64,000 nt of DNA from Thermoplasmata archaeon (GTDB taxonomy: Archaea; Thermoplasmatota; Thermoplasmata; Methanomassiliicoccales; Methanomethylophilaceae): positions 1-64,000 of the forward strand of contig SUSU01000006.1 in assembly GCA_015063225.1 (NCBI GenBank), read 5' to 3'. Positions 41,544-50,387 of the stretch are shown in pieces (position 1 is the stretch's first letter; every line of letters begins with the position of its first letter). A program made the position numbers and the translations under genes. The notes beneath the pieces were generated by a model that worked only from the letters and a program-made list of their open reading frames with translations, ran no database searches and had not been told where the DNA came from.

Positions 41544-43352
41544 TCATTCCGAGGGGGATTCCTCTTCTTTCTCCGCAGGTTCTTCCTGGGGTGTCTGCTG
41601 TTCCTTCTGGTCCAGCTGTTCGAGTGCGCGTTTGGCGGCCTCGTTACCCGCTTCCGCGGCCTTCGAGTACCACTCGCGTGCCTTGACGGGGTCCTTGTCG
41701 ACGCGTACGCCTGACTCGTAGCACATCCCGATCATGTACATAGACTGCGCATCGCCCGCCTCGGCCTGTTTCATGAATCCGTCGAAGGGGCTCTCGAGGT
41801 TCTTCTGCTGCTCGATCTTCTTGCGGGAGAGGACATGTCCTTTGTCGGCTGCCTTCTCGTACCATTCCATGGCCTTGTCCGTGTCCTTCTCGATGCCGTT
41901 GCCGTACTCGCAGGCATCGCCCATCCAGTACATGCAGAACACGTTGCCCGCCTCGGCGCCCTTGGAGAACCATTCCACGGCCTTGACGGGGTCCCTCTGG
42001 ACGTTGTCGCCGTTGTAAAGGCATTCGCCGACGAACACCATGGATTTGATGTATCCTTTCTCCGCGAGGTCGTTGTGGAGCTCGAACGCTTTCTTGCGGT
42101 CCTTGGGGACGCCCTTACCGGTGGCGTAGCAGTTGGCGATGAGGTAGGCGGATTTCATGTATCCTTCCTCTGCGGCCATAGAGAGCATGCGGAATCCCCT
42201 CTCCTCGTCCTTAGTGATGCCGTTGCCGGTGAGGTAGGCGCTGCCTGCTTCGTGCAGTGCTTCCACATTGCCGTGGAGTCCGGCGCGGATGTAGAACCTG
42301 ACGGCCTCGGAGTTGTTCTTCTGGACGCCTTCGCCGGTAGCGTACATGCGGGCCACTACGGCTTCGGCCACGGGGTTGCCGCGGACGGCGGCGAGCCTGA
42401 AGTACTCTGCGGCCATGGCGGGGTCCTTCTTGACGACCCTGCCGCCTTTGGCGTACATCTGTGCGAGCATCAGCCCCGCATCGGTGCATCCGGCCTCGAA
42501 GGCGGCCTCGAGCATACCGACGCCCTCCTTGACGTTATTGACGACGCCTGCTAGGGTACATCTAGCGACACCGAACATGCCGTAGGGGTCTCCCGCGCTC
42601 TCGGAGAGCTCGAACCATGTGAGGGCCTCCTTGCGGTCCTCTTCCACGCCGATCCCGTCGAGGTAGAATCTCCCGATGTGGTATTTGGCCAGGGAGCATC
42701 CGGCGTTGGAGGCGGATTTGTAGGTCTCCAGCGCGGCGGAGCGGTCCTTCTTGACACCTATGCCCTTCTCGAGGCATTCGGCATAGCCGAGCATGCCGGG
42801 GATGTATCCGCGGTCGGCGAGGTCCCTGTAAATGGCTGCGCCAGCCTCCGCATCCCTCTTCACGCCGGCACCGCGGGTCAGGCAGGAGGCCTTGGCGGCG
42901 GTGCAGTAGGGGTTGCCGAGGGATTCGCCGGAACAGTAGAGCGAATACGCGGTATCGACATCGATCTCCGCGCCGCGTCCGTTCTCCAGGAAGCGGCCTG
43001 CGAGGAGCATGCCTGCGGGGTTGCCCGCTTTCGCCTCCTCGGTGAAAATGGAGAGGAGATCCTCGTCCTTGGGGAGCCCGTCCGGGAACGCCTCCTTCAG
43101 CCATGAGGCGGCGGGATGGAAGAAGTCCGAGACGGAGTACGCCCATGTGAGAGCCTTGTGCTCATCCTCCGGGGTACCGATGCCGCTGTAGTACAGCTGG
43201 CTCACCATGAACGCTGCGGGTACGCAGCCGAGCACGGCGGCCTCGAGGTAGGGTTCGAAAGCCTCCTCGGTCTTCTCGGCGATCGCAAGTTCCTGTGCCC
43301 TGCCGAAGATCTCCTCGGCATCATGACACGTTTTCGCGGACGGGTCGGTCAT
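41544..43352 (-). CDS. Sel1-like repeat protein
   Basis: This 602-aa cytoplasmic protein starts at ATG 43352 with GGAGA seven nt upstream. From about residue 45 it is a chain of roughly 14 Sel1/TPR-like 36-aa repeats (e.g. 'AALGNPYCTAAKASCLTRGA'-type units, 'YMIGMCYESGVRVDKDPVKA', 'AREWYSKAAEAGNEAAKRAL'). It ends with a Glu/Gln-rich tail. Sel1 arrays are protein-interaction scaffolds. Three Sel1 proteins occur in this window, which suggests local expansion of the family. Confidence 0.88.
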   Translation of the reverse strand: MTDPSAKTCHDAEEIFGRAQELAIAEKTEEAFEPYLEAAVLGCVPAAFMVSQLYYSGIGTPEDEHKALTWAYSVSDFFHPAASWLKEAFPDGLPKDEDLLSIFTEEAKAGNPAGMLLAGRFLENGRGAEIDVDTAYSLYCSGESLGNPYCTAAKASCLTRGAGVKRDAEAGAAIYRDLADRGYIPGMLGYAECLEKGIGVKKDRSAALETYKSASNAGCSLAKYHIGRFYLDGIGVEEDRKEALTWFELSESAGDPYGMFGVARCTLAGVVNNVKEGVGMLEAAFEAGCTDAGLMLAQMYAKGGRVVKKDPAMAAEYFRLAAVRGNPVAEAVVARMYATGEGVQKNNSEAVRFYIRAGLHGNVEALHEAGSAYLTGNGITKDEERGFRMLSMAAEEGYMKSAYLIANCYATGKGVPKDRKKAFELHNDLAEKGYIKSMVFVGECLYNGDNVQRDPVKAVEWFSKGAEAGNVFCMYWMGDACEYGNGIEKDTDKAMEWYEKAADKGHVLSRKKIEQQKNLESPFDGFMKQAEAGDAQSMYMIGMCYESGVRVDKDPVKAREWYSKAAEAGNEAAKRALEQLDQKEQQTPQEEPAEKEEESPSE

Positions 43353-43369
43353 ATGAATCTCTCCAGATT

Positions 43370-43864
43370 TCAGTTGTCGTATGTGCCTTTCAGCACGGCT
43401 TTGGCTAGAATGTGGGTTCCGGCGACCTTCTCGAGGGTCGCGGCGTCGAATCCGTTCCTCAGCGCGGGCACGAAGTCCAGTGCGAGGACGGTCAGGACGT
43501 ATGTGTGCGGGCGGTCGGGCGGTGCGGGTCCGCCGTAGCGGCTCGCCTCCTCCTTGCTGTCGATACCGTGCAGGTACCAGCTGTTGACGCCCTGTATGAT
43601 GTCGGAACGTTTGCGAGAGGCATCCTCCTCCAGTTCGGGTTCCTTCAGCCCTGCGACGAGCCAATGGACCCACTTGAACCCGCAGACGGGTACGGAGTCG
43701 GGGTCGTCGAAGATCACGGCGAAGGATGCAGTACCCGCGGGGGCGCCGCTGATCCTCAGGGGGAACGACAGCGCGGGCATACGGTCCGCACCGAACTGGG
43801 ATCCCCTCTTACCGTACTTCTCGGCGATAATGCCGTTCGCGAATGCGTCGCTCTCGACAATCAT
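43370..43864 (-). CDS. YbhB/YbcL-type PEBP family protein
   Basis: This 164-aa phosphatidylethanolamine-binding-like protein starts at ATG 43864 ('MIVESDAFANGIIAEKYG'), about 28 nt after ATTATAAC. Family motifs are 'SFAVIFDDPDSVP', 'GFKWVHWLVAGL' and 'YGGPAPPDRPHTYVLTV', the ligand pocket. The biochemical role of microbial members is unclear. Upstream of the Sel1 gene by 17 nt, so co-transcription is possible. Confidence 0.92.
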   Translation of the reverse strand: MIVESDAFANGIIAEKYGKRGSQFGADRMPALSFPLRISGAPAGTASFAVIFDDPDSVPVCGFKWVHWLVAGLKEPELEEDASRKRSDIIQGVNSWYLHGIDSKEEASRYGGPAPPDRPHTYVLTVLALDFVPALRNGFDAATLEKVAGTHILAKAVLKGTYDN

Positions 43865-43893
43865 AAAGGATGAATCGCGCTTCCCTGTTATAA

Positions 43894-44190
43894 TTACGCG
43901 CCCTCGCGCGAGCCTTCCTGCTCCCGCATCGCATCCAAACGCCTGTTCCTGATGTAGAGGCACAGGTCTATGGCGACGAGGGCGAAATCCAGGATGTAGA
44001 ACGCGAAGACGTAGTTGACGGAGTCGTTAACAACCTTGTTGAGCATCCCGAAGACGTATCCGATCTCGATGATGACCTCGAACATCACGCTCTTGAACCT
44101 CGCGGTGCGCGCACGGTAAGAAGCGCGGATGTTGAACGGCCATGAGACGGCGAAGCACAGCAGCATCAGAACCTCGAATACGCTCGACAT
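43894..44190 (-). CDS. PQ-loop / SemiSWEET-like small membrane protein
   Basis: This 98-aa protein has three helices: 'VFEVLMLLCFAVSWPFNIRA', a middle helix around 'VIIEIGYVFGMLNKVV' and 'YVFAFYILDFALVAIDLCLY'. The F-x-x-S-W-P-F-N-I motif followed by a basic loop is typical of the single-triple-helix PQ-loop proteins that dimerise to form a sugar channel. The substrate is unknown. Confidence 0.75.
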   Translation of the reverse strand: MSSVFEVLMLLCFAVSWPFNIRASYRARTARFKSVMFEVIIEIGYVFGMLNKVVNDSVNYVFAFYILDFALVAIDLCLYIRNRRLDAMREQEGSREGA

Positions 44191-44324
44191 TTGCTCCCCT
44201 GATTGTCGGAGCAGTTACAACATGTGATAAAAAAGTCCCTGTAGAGACTGTTACCGGGGATTGTTTGAAATATCAGATTCCGATGAATGATTAAGCACCG
44301 CCATCGGTGCTATGAGGATTGGAA

Positions 44325-44750
44325 ATGTATTCCATGAGCCCTTACGCAGGTCCGCTCCTCTCCGATGAGGAAGCAATCGCAAAGTACAACAACGAGAAAC
44401 ACTGGGGACTCCTCGTCAGCATCGATCTGGGGGAGTGTGACCACTTCAAGATCTCCGACGGGGAGACCATCAGGCAGTTCGCCATCGACCTCGCCAAAGA
44501 GATCGACATGAAGCGCTACGGCGAGCCCACCGTGGTCTACTTCGGCTCCGAGCCCAAGGTCATGGGCTACTCCCTGTGTCAGCTCATCGAGACCTCGATG
44601 ATCTCCGGCCACTTCGCCGAGGACACCGACCGCGCCTTCATCGACGTCTTCTCCTGCAAGCAGTTTGCTCCCGGGAAGACCGCCGAGTACGTCCAGAAGT
44701 ACTTCGGCGCGAAGAAGATGCAGTACAGCGTCTCCTTCCGCGACATCTGA
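44325..44750 (+). CDS. S-adenosylmethionine decarboxylase-like protein
   Basis: This 141-aa protein starts at ATG 44325, 7 nt after GAGG. The C-terminal half resembles prokaryotic SpeD ('MISGHFAEDTDRAFIDVFSC' against the family S-H-I-S-I-H-T ... D-V-F-T-C). The serine that becomes the pyruvoyl group and one His are kept, but the preceding Glu is Thr and the first His is Met. It may therefore be a divergent decarboxylase or a non-processing homologue. No spermidine synthase gene is near. Confidence 0.65.
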   Translation: MYSMSPYAGPLLSDEEAIAKYNNEKHWGLLVSIDLGECDHFKISDGETIRQFAIDLAKEIDMKRYGEPTVVYFGSEPKVMGYSLCQLIETSMISGHFAEDTDRAFIDVFSCKQFAPGKTAEYVQKYFGAKKMQYSVSFRDI

Positions 44751-44782
44751 ACTCAAATCACTTAGCCCCCTCGGGGGCTTTC

Positions 44783-45172
44783 TCATTCTTCCTTCGGCTC
44801 CGCCTTCTTCTTCCTGGGGGTTATGCTGACTTTCTCCAGTTTAGATTTGGCGGTGGCCTTGACGCCGGCCTTCGCGGCGTTCTTCGCCGTGGTGTCGCGG
44901 GTTTTCTCCGCCTGTTCCACGGTGCTCCTCATCTCGTCCGAGAGGGGCATCGCCTTGACGGCGGCCTCCATGCACTGGATGAACTCCATGCAGCCGTTGA
45001 AGAAGTGCTTCTGCACCTCGGGGTCGGCCATGACCTTGAGCATGTCGGATGCTGCCTTCGCGAAGGAATCCCTGATGTCCTCTGCAGTCCTCTTCGGTTC
45101 ATCCTCCCCGAGGATGCGGAGGATTTCCTCCCTGTGCTCCTTCACGAACCTCTCGAAATCGTCGGACGCCAT
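44783..45172 (-). CDS. Hypothetical protein coupled to the CoA-ligase gene
   Basis: This 129-aa protein starts at ATG 45172, overlapping the ligase stop (TGATG). It is helical ('DDFERFVKEHREEILRILGE', 'FNGCMEFIQCMEAAVKAM') with a Lys/Ala-rich tail ('KNAAKAGVKATAKSKLEKV') that resembles nucleic-acid-binding or flexible tails. No family is recognised. Confidence 0.65.
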   Translation of the reverse strand: MASDDFERFVKEHREEILRILGEDEPKRTAEDIRDSFAKAASDMLKVMADPEVQKHFFNGCMEFIQCMEAAVKAMPLSDEMRSTVEQAEKTRDTTAKNAAKAGVKATAKSKLEKVSITPRKKKAEPKEE

Positions 45173-46473
45173 CAGTCCCACGACCTGTTGTCGGTGACGT
45201 GCTTAGCCTTGCCTTCGAACCTCTCGAGGGTTCCGGGCAGGTTCATCTTGATGATGGTCTTGAGGTTCAGGATCTCCTTCATGCGGGCCTGAACCTCGAG
45301 GGAGTATCCGTTGAGCTTCACGGGGTCATCGGTGAGGTACTCGGGGGAGATCTCCACGTCCACGACCATCTTGTCCATGTAGTTCTCGTTGGTGAGGGTG
45401 ATGTGGTAGAACGGGGCGAGGAAGGGCATCTCGCCGATGACGCTCTCGATCTGCGACGGGAACACGTTGATGCCCCTGACCACGAGCATGTCGTCCGCCC
45501 TTCCGGAGAGACGGGACAGGCGGGGGTGGGTGCGGCCGCAGGCGCACTTCTCCCAGGTGATGGAGGAGATGTCCCCGATTTTGTAGCGGATGAGCGGGAA
45601 GGCCTCCTTCTGGAGCATGGTGATGACGATCTCTCCCTTCTCTCCTTCCGCGCACTGCTCCCCGTTCTTGTCGAGGATCTCGATAAGAGCCAGATCGGCC
45701 CATGCGTGGAATCCGTCCTGCTGTTCGCACTCGGTGAACATGGGTCCGTAGAACTCGGAGGCGCCGTAGCAGTTGTACGTTTTGATGCCGGTCCTCTCGT
45801 AGAGCTTCTGCCTCATGGATTCGGACCACGGCTCGCCGCCGGCAAGTCCGCGGGTGACCTTCATGTCCTTCCTGATGTCGATGCCCCTCTGGTCGCAGAC
45901 GTCGGCGATGTGGAAGTAGTAGCTGGGGGTGCCCGCGAGGCAGGTGACGTGGAGGTCGTGCATCAGCTGGATCTGCCTGTCGGTGTTTCCGGTGCCGGCG
46001 GGGATGACGGTCGCACCGCATCTCTCTGCTGCGTAGTGGGCACCGAGGCCGCCGGTGAACAGCCCGTAGCCGTGCATGTTCTGGAAGATGTCCTTCCTGG
46101 TGACCCCGAAAGAGGTCATGCCCCTGCAGAGCGCGTCCGTCCAGTTGTCGAGGTCCTTCTGGGTGTACCCGACCACGGTGGGGCGGCCGGTGGTGCCGCT
46201 GGAGACGTGGATGCGGACGAGATCTTCGTAGGGGCGGACGAAGAGTCCGTCGGGATAGGTGTCCCTGAGGTCGGTCTTCCTCATCGGCGGGATGAGAGCG
46301 AGCTTCTCGACGGAATCGACGTCCTCGGGCAGGAGGTTGACGGATTTCATGCGGTCGTGGATGAACTTCGAGGAATCGTACATCGTGCGGAGTTCCTTCC
46401 TGAGGAGCGTCATCTGCATCTTTCTGAGGTCTTCCGTCGGCATGGTTTCAAGTTCTTTGTTCCAGAAGTTCAT
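45172..46473 (-). CDS. Phenylacetate-CoA ligase-like AMP-forming enzyme
   Basis: This 433-aa adenylate-forming enzyme has the P-loop-like motif 'VRIHVSSGTTGRPTVVGYT', the A5-type motif 'TYNCYGASEFYGP' and 'IRYKIGDISSITWEKCACGR', in which two Cys are typical of PaaK. The C-terminal domain follows ('GRADDMLVVRGINVFPSQIE'). It activates aryl acids such as phenylacetate or indoleacetate with CoA and ATP. In methanogens such enzymes can assimilate aryl acids to aromatic amino acids. ATG 46473 has GGTGG six nt upstream; GTG 46482 is the alternative. Confidence 0.9.
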   Translation of the reverse strand: MNFWNKELETMPTEDLRKMQMTLLRKELRTMYDSSKFIHDRMKSVNLLPEDVDSVEKLALIPPMRKTDLRDTYPDGLFVRPYEDLVRIHVSSGTTGRPTVVGYTQKDLDNWTDALCRGMTSFGVTRKDIFQNMHGYGLFTGGLGAHYAAERCGATVIPAGTGNTDRQIQLMHDLHVTCLAGTPSYYFHIADVCDQRGIDIRKDMKVTRGLAGGEPWSESMRQKLYERTGIKTYNCYGASEFYGPMFTECEQQDGFHAWADLALIEILDKNGEQCAEGEKGEIVITMLQKEAFPLIRYKIGDISSITWEKCACGRTHPRLSRLSGRADDMLVVRGINVFPSQIESVIGEMPFLAPFYHITLTNENYMDKMVVDVEISPEYLTDDPVKLNGYSLEVQARMKEILNLKTIIKMNLPGTLERFEGKAKHVTDNRSWD

Positions 46474-46665
46474 CGTTTCCACCGTATGCTATGTGCCAAC
46501 AAGTGACACGGTAGTTTTCGGTACTTGCTTCCTTTATTTAGGGGTTTCAGTCAGGCCCTTATCGTCCACCTTCCGTCAGGAGGATTGTCCCTCGCGGGAC
46601 GTGCATGTGGAATTTTTTATCAGTTGGATATTTATTCCACTTATGCGATTTCGCTCACGATACCT

Positions 46666-47523
46666 ATGGCATCGTTTGACGAACTGTGCAAATACATCGA
46701 AGACCTCGACGGTGAGACCTTCACCGCCGTTTTCAACAAGAAATCGACCGACGTGCTGACCGCCCTGACCGAACTCTCCAACGGTCATGCGGCCATCAAC
46801 GCCTACCTGCACTTCATCCTCGCCTCCGTCGCCGCCGACGGGGTCCTCTCCGAGGCCGAGTTCAACCTCCTCAAGCCGATGTTCGAGAACCTCAACGGAG
46901 GGGAGGTCGATTACAACGGTGCCAAGGCCATCTTCGAGGAGATGGGTCTCAGCAACGCCGACGGGTACAAGGAGATCGTCGACACCATGGTCGATATCCT
47001 CGGCGTCTTCGACGACTCCGTGAAGGACGACATCATCATGCTCTGCCTCATGACCTGCGCCGTGGACGGCAAGGTCTCCGACAAGGAGAAGGAGTGGATC
47101 AGACAGCTCGCCCGCCCCCTGGAACTCACCCCCGCCGAGGCCATCTCCACCCTCTTGAAGAGGGCCGGATCCTTCATCCTCGCCACCACCGACGGCGACC
47201 AGCCCAGGACCAGGGTCCTCGGGTTCCACGCCCTCCTCGACGACAAGGTGTACTTCGCCGTCGGGGACTTCAAGGACGTCTACAAGCAGCTCCAGGCCAA
47301 CCCCAAGTGCGAGATCCTCGCCGACCTCGGCAAGGAGTTCATGCGCTGGTCCGGTACCGCCACCTTCGTCGAGGACGACAGGCTCATGAAGGTCGCCGAG
47401 GAGCTCATGCCCCAGGTCGTCGAGGCCTACGCCAAGAACAACCTGAAGCTCAAGTTCTTCACCCTCGAGAACGGCTCCGCCGAGCTCGTCAGCATCGACA
47501 ACACCAAACAGAAGATGTTCTGA
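46666..47523 (+). CDS. TerB-like domain fused to a flavin-binding split-barrel domain
   Basis: This 285-aa protein starts at ATG 46666 ('MASFDELCKYIEDLDGETF'). Residues ~35-160 are TerB-like ('LHFILASVAADGVLSEAEF', 'LCLMTCAVDGKVSDKEKEWI', the two acidic helix ends). Residues ~165-285 are a pyridoxamine-5'-phosphate-oxidase-type FMN domain ('SFILATTDGDQPRTRVLGFH', 'QLQANPKCEILAD'). The flavin domain may act on nitroaromatics, F420 or heme-like ligands. This combination of domains is unusual to me. It stands alone. Confidence 0.75.
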   Translation: MASFDELCKYIEDLDGETFTAVFNKKSTDVLTALTELSNGHAAINAYLHFILASVAADGVLSEAEFNLLKPMFENLNGGEVDYNGAKAIFEEMGLSNADGYKEIVDTMVDILGVFDDSVKDDIIMLCLMTCAVDGKVSDKEKEWIRQLARPLELTPAEAISTLLKRAGSFILATTDGDQPRTRVLGFHALLDDKVYFAVGDFKDVYKQLQANPKCEILADLGKEFMRWSGTATFVEDDRLMKVAEELMPQVVEAYAKNNLKLKFFTLENGSAELVSIDNTKQKMF

Positions 47524-47665
47524 TAAAACCCCGCGGCCTCTGCGGAGGCCGCATCCTTCTCATTCTGGCTCTTTTATTTTTCTGGCCATCCCGCAGCCCG
47601 CGTCGGAGTTCATCTGCGTTCCCTTCCCTCGAATGTTCTATAAAGGCAATCGCTCATCCTCGGTC

Positions 47666-48613
47666 ATGGCTTACGAGACCCAGCTGATCACGCCGTACGA
47701 TGTACGCGCCAACCTCGAGAATTACGGAGAACAGATCCTCTTCAGCGACAAGGCCGATATCAACGGGCTCATCATCGAACTCCACACCTACGACCGCGAC
47801 CACATCGATATGTGGAGGGACAACCTCTTCTCCGCCTCGGAGAGGATGCGCTCCCACGGAAGGCTTTACTGTGTCAGGGACGAGGAGGAGGAACTCCACG
47901 TGGAGTTCGACCCCGAGACCTGCACCGCGTTCCTGTACAACTTCGACTACTACGGATGGGTCAAGAGCATCGCCCTCGGCATCGCGGGGTACATCCTCGA
48001 GGGCATCCACGGCATCTACTCCGTCCACGGCGCCGCCATCAGCGTCGATGACGTGGGGGTCACCATCATCGCCCCCTCCAAGACCGGTAAGACCACCCAG
48101 TCGTGGGGTCTCCTGAGGGATAAGAACTCCTGCCTCATCTCCGACGATTGGTACTTCGTCACCTTCGGCGACGGCCGTCCGCACATCAGGGGTTCCGAGA
48201 AGAACTGCTACGTCGATGCCGACATCGGCGACGTGTGGGAGGAGTTCAAGCCCCTGGTGGAGAACGTCAAGTTCGACAACAAGGGAAGGGGAATCGCTAA
48301 CATCCGCTGGGTGACCGGGGATTCATCGGTCATCAGCTCCTGCAGCCTCCGCTACATCATCCTCCTTCAGAGGGACCCGGACGAGACCGAGGACGTCCAG
48401 GAGTACGACCCGCACTGCGCCCTCGAGTATCTCATGAGGAACGACTTCTGCAACCCCCACCAGCTCGTGAGGGACCCCTTCAGGACCACCCTGAGGGCGC
48501 AGTTCTTCAAGAGGCTCCTCGAATCCTGTAAGGTATACCTTGTCAACACCATCCGTCCCGCCCGCGAGACCCAGGAACTCATCAGGGGTATCATCCGGGG
48601 GGACCTCGAGTGA
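47666..48613 (+). CDS. HPr-kinase-like P-loop ATPase
   Basis: This 315-aa protein starts at ATG 47666, 27 nt after TCTATA. The middle contains 'SVHGAAISVDDVGVTIIAPS' and the P-loop 'APSKTGKTTQSWGLLRD', then 'CLISDDWYFVTFGDGRPHIR', the layout of HprK/PEPCK-like kinases (His before the P-loop, Asp-Asp after). No PTS HPr is expected in this lineage, so the substrate is likely different, as for other archaeal HprK homologues. It is translationally coupled to the next gene (4-nt overlap). Confidence 0.75.
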   Translation: MAYETQLITPYDVRANLENYGEQILFSDKADINGLIIELHTYDRDHIDMWRDNLFSASERMRSHGRLYCVRDEEEELHVEFDPETCTAFLYNFDYYGWVKSIALGIAGYILEGIHGIYSVHGAAISVDDVGVTIIAPSKTGKTTQSWGLLRDKNSCLISDDWYFVTFGDGRPHIRGSEKNCYVDADIGDVWEEFKPLVENVKFDNKGRGIANIRWVTGDSSVISSCSLRYIILLQRDPDETEDVQEYDPHCALEYLMRNDFCNPHQLVRDPFRTTLRAQFFKRLLESCKVYLVNTIRPARETQELIRGIIRGDLE

Positions 48614-49545
48614 GTTCATCGATGGACCGTTCGCGCAGGGAGAAACAGCTGAGGAAGGCCCAGGAGAAGCAGGATAAGAAAGCGAGCAGTAAGAAGAGCA
48701 AGCCGAAGAAGGAGAGGAGCTACGCCGCCACAGGCACCTCCGCCCCCGCCACAAGGAGCGCCGCCAAGAGGGAGACCTCCCGTGCGATCAGCTTCATGTT
48801 CTTCTCGTCGATCATCCTGCTCGTGGTGTTCGTCATCTTCGAGGTCCTCCTCCTGGCGTATTCCGGGGGATGGGGGGACACGGAGACCCACCTCGCCAAC
48901 ATGGCCGACAACACCCTCGCCTTCGTGATCGGTCTCGGTGCCATGGACGCCGTCACCTACTTCAGTCAGGTAGGGAGGAAGAAGAGGAACGAGATGAGGG
49001 CCATCATCCGCCACAACCGCCTGCTGGAGCCCACCATCGACATGTTCACCGCCCGCAAGAACGTCCTCATCACCCGCCCCGGGGAGATCGTCGACCAGTA
49101 CCGCATGAAATCCGACATCCCCATGGAAGCCCTCGCCGACATGTACAGTCCTTCCGGCATCGCTTCCGATGCGGGGATGTCCAAGATCGACATGTACGAC
49201 TTCCACATGAACAAGCTCTACGAATCCTTCAAGAGGATGGTGGAGGACGTCGACTTCAGCTTCTATCCCGATGCAGCCGAGGCCGCCATGCAGTTCATCA
49301 ACGCCACCACCTACGGGTCCTCCTCGATGGCTTCCCTGAAGTCCTACCAGGATGAGAGCCAGAAGGTCAAGAGAGGGGCGCTTCTGAAGGCCATCCTCGC
49401 CGAGGCCCAGAACCCCACTCCGGAGAATCCCAAGCCCGAGCTCATGAGCGTCTACATCCTGATGCAGACCATCCGTTCCCAGGAGGAGGCGCTCAACATG
49501 TACCTCGACGCCGTCGCCGACATCGTCGACCCCGACAAGCACTGA
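48610..49545 (+). CDS. Hypothetical two-helix membrane protein coupled to the HPr-kinase-like gene
   Basis: This 311-aa protein starts at GTG 48610 overlapping the stop (GTGA). It has a strongly basic N-terminus ('KKASSKKSKPKKERS'), two membrane helices ('SIILLVVFVIFEVLLLAYSG' and 'TLAFVIGLGAMDAVTYF'), and a long helical cytoplasmic domain. The basic N-terminus might bind nucleic acid or the coupled kinase, which would place the kinase at the membrane. No family is recognised. Confidence 0.65.
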   Translation: MSSSMDRSRREKQLRKAQEKQDKKASSKKSKPKKERSYAATGTSAPATRSAAKRETSRAISFMFFSSIILLVVFVIFEVLLLAYSGGWGDTETHLANMADNTLAFVIGLGAMDAVTYFSQVGRKKRNEMRAIIRHNRLLEPTIDMFTARKNVLITRPGEIVDQYRMKSDIPMEALADMYSPSGIASDAGMSKIDMYDFHMNKLYESFKRMVEDVDFSFYPDAAEAAMQFINATTYGSSSMASLKSYQDESQKVKRGALLKAILAEAQNPTPENPKPELMSVYILMQTIRSQEEALNMYLDAVADIVDPDKH

Positions 49546-49573
49546 AACTTCTTCCCGGGCATCGCCCGGGGCT

Positions 49574-50254
49574 TCATTCTCTGAAGACTACGGGGACGGG
49601 ATTCCCCAGTTCCAGACAATCCGGCTTTGTGCGGCAGGTGAACGCGAGTATCTCCACACCCGCTTCCGCCGCTTCCTCCAAAGCGATGCCGAACTCCTCG
49701 TGGATGGGATAATCCGGTGAGAATGAATCCGCACGCTCCATCTGGATGATGAAACATACGACGCAGCGGTACCCCTGTTTCACAAGACGAGTTAGTTCCC
49801 TTACGTGTTTGAGCCCCCTTTCCGTAGGTGCATCCGGGAAACAGGTCTTGTAATCCTCTTCTTTCGTGACTCCTTTCACTTCCATCAGGACCTTCATTCC
49901 GTCCTGTTCCGCGTAGAAATCGAAGCGGGATTCCCCCAGCGTGTATTCCGGCTTGACGATATTACACGGGCCGAGGATCCTCTCGATGGATTCCTTCGCC
50001 ACGGCGTTCGGGGCCTGTGAGTCTATGTTGATTATGAAGCCCCTTTTCTTCGCGGCGATGAGGTCATAGGGGGTGGAACGGGAGGGGTTCTTTCCCCTCT
50101 CGAGGTATACTTCCGTGCCGGGGACGAGAATCTCCTTGCATCTGCCGGTGTTCTTCACATGGCACTTCTCTATTTTACCGTCGATCTCGCAGTAGGCGAT
50201 GAACCTGTTGGGTCTCTCGATGAAGGTTCCCATTACGATTTGTTCGTATATCAT
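49574..50254 (-). CDS. sfsA: SfsA family DNA/RNA nuclease-like protein
   Basis: This 226-aa protein has the SfsA N-terminal OB-like domain ('MGTFIERPNRFIAYCEIDGK', 'CHVKNTGRCKEILVPGTEVY') and the C-terminal PD-(D/E)XK-type domain ('SRFDFYAEQDGMKVLMEVKG', 'FPDAPTERGLKHVRELTRL'). The family was named for sugar fermentation stimulation, and is now seen as nucleic-acid binding. The start could be M1 or M8. A broken copy of its 5' half lies at 51728-51870. Confidence 0.93.
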   Translation of the reverse strand: MIYEQIVMGTFIERPNRFIAYCEIDGKIEKCHVKNTGRCKEILVPGTEVYLERGKNPSRSTPYDLIAAKKRGFIINIDSQAPNAVAKESIERILGPCNIVKPEYTLGESRFDFYAEQDGMKVLMEVKGVTKEEDYKTCFPDAPTERGLKHVRELTRLVKQGYRCVVCFIIQMERADSFSPDYPIHEEFGIALEEAAEAGVEILAFTCRTKPDCLELGNPVPVVFRE

Positions 50255-50358
50255 GTTTTGACTTGCCGTGTTTCTTTTCCATCCACCATTTATTTGTTGG
50301 ACAGGAAGCCGATCTTGGAGATTTTTCCCGATTCAGTATCAATTCATTCCATTGCAAA

Positions 50359-50380
50359 TTTATTGGATATAGCCAATAAA
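50359..50380. repeat. Palindrome downstream of the AAA/DUF4143 gene
   Basis: TTTATTGG-ATATAG-CCAATAAA has perfect 8-bp arms. The same word family flanks the gene on its other side at 51655. It lies 8 nt beyond the stop codon. Confidence 0.7.
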
Positions 50381-50387
50381 TTATCAT

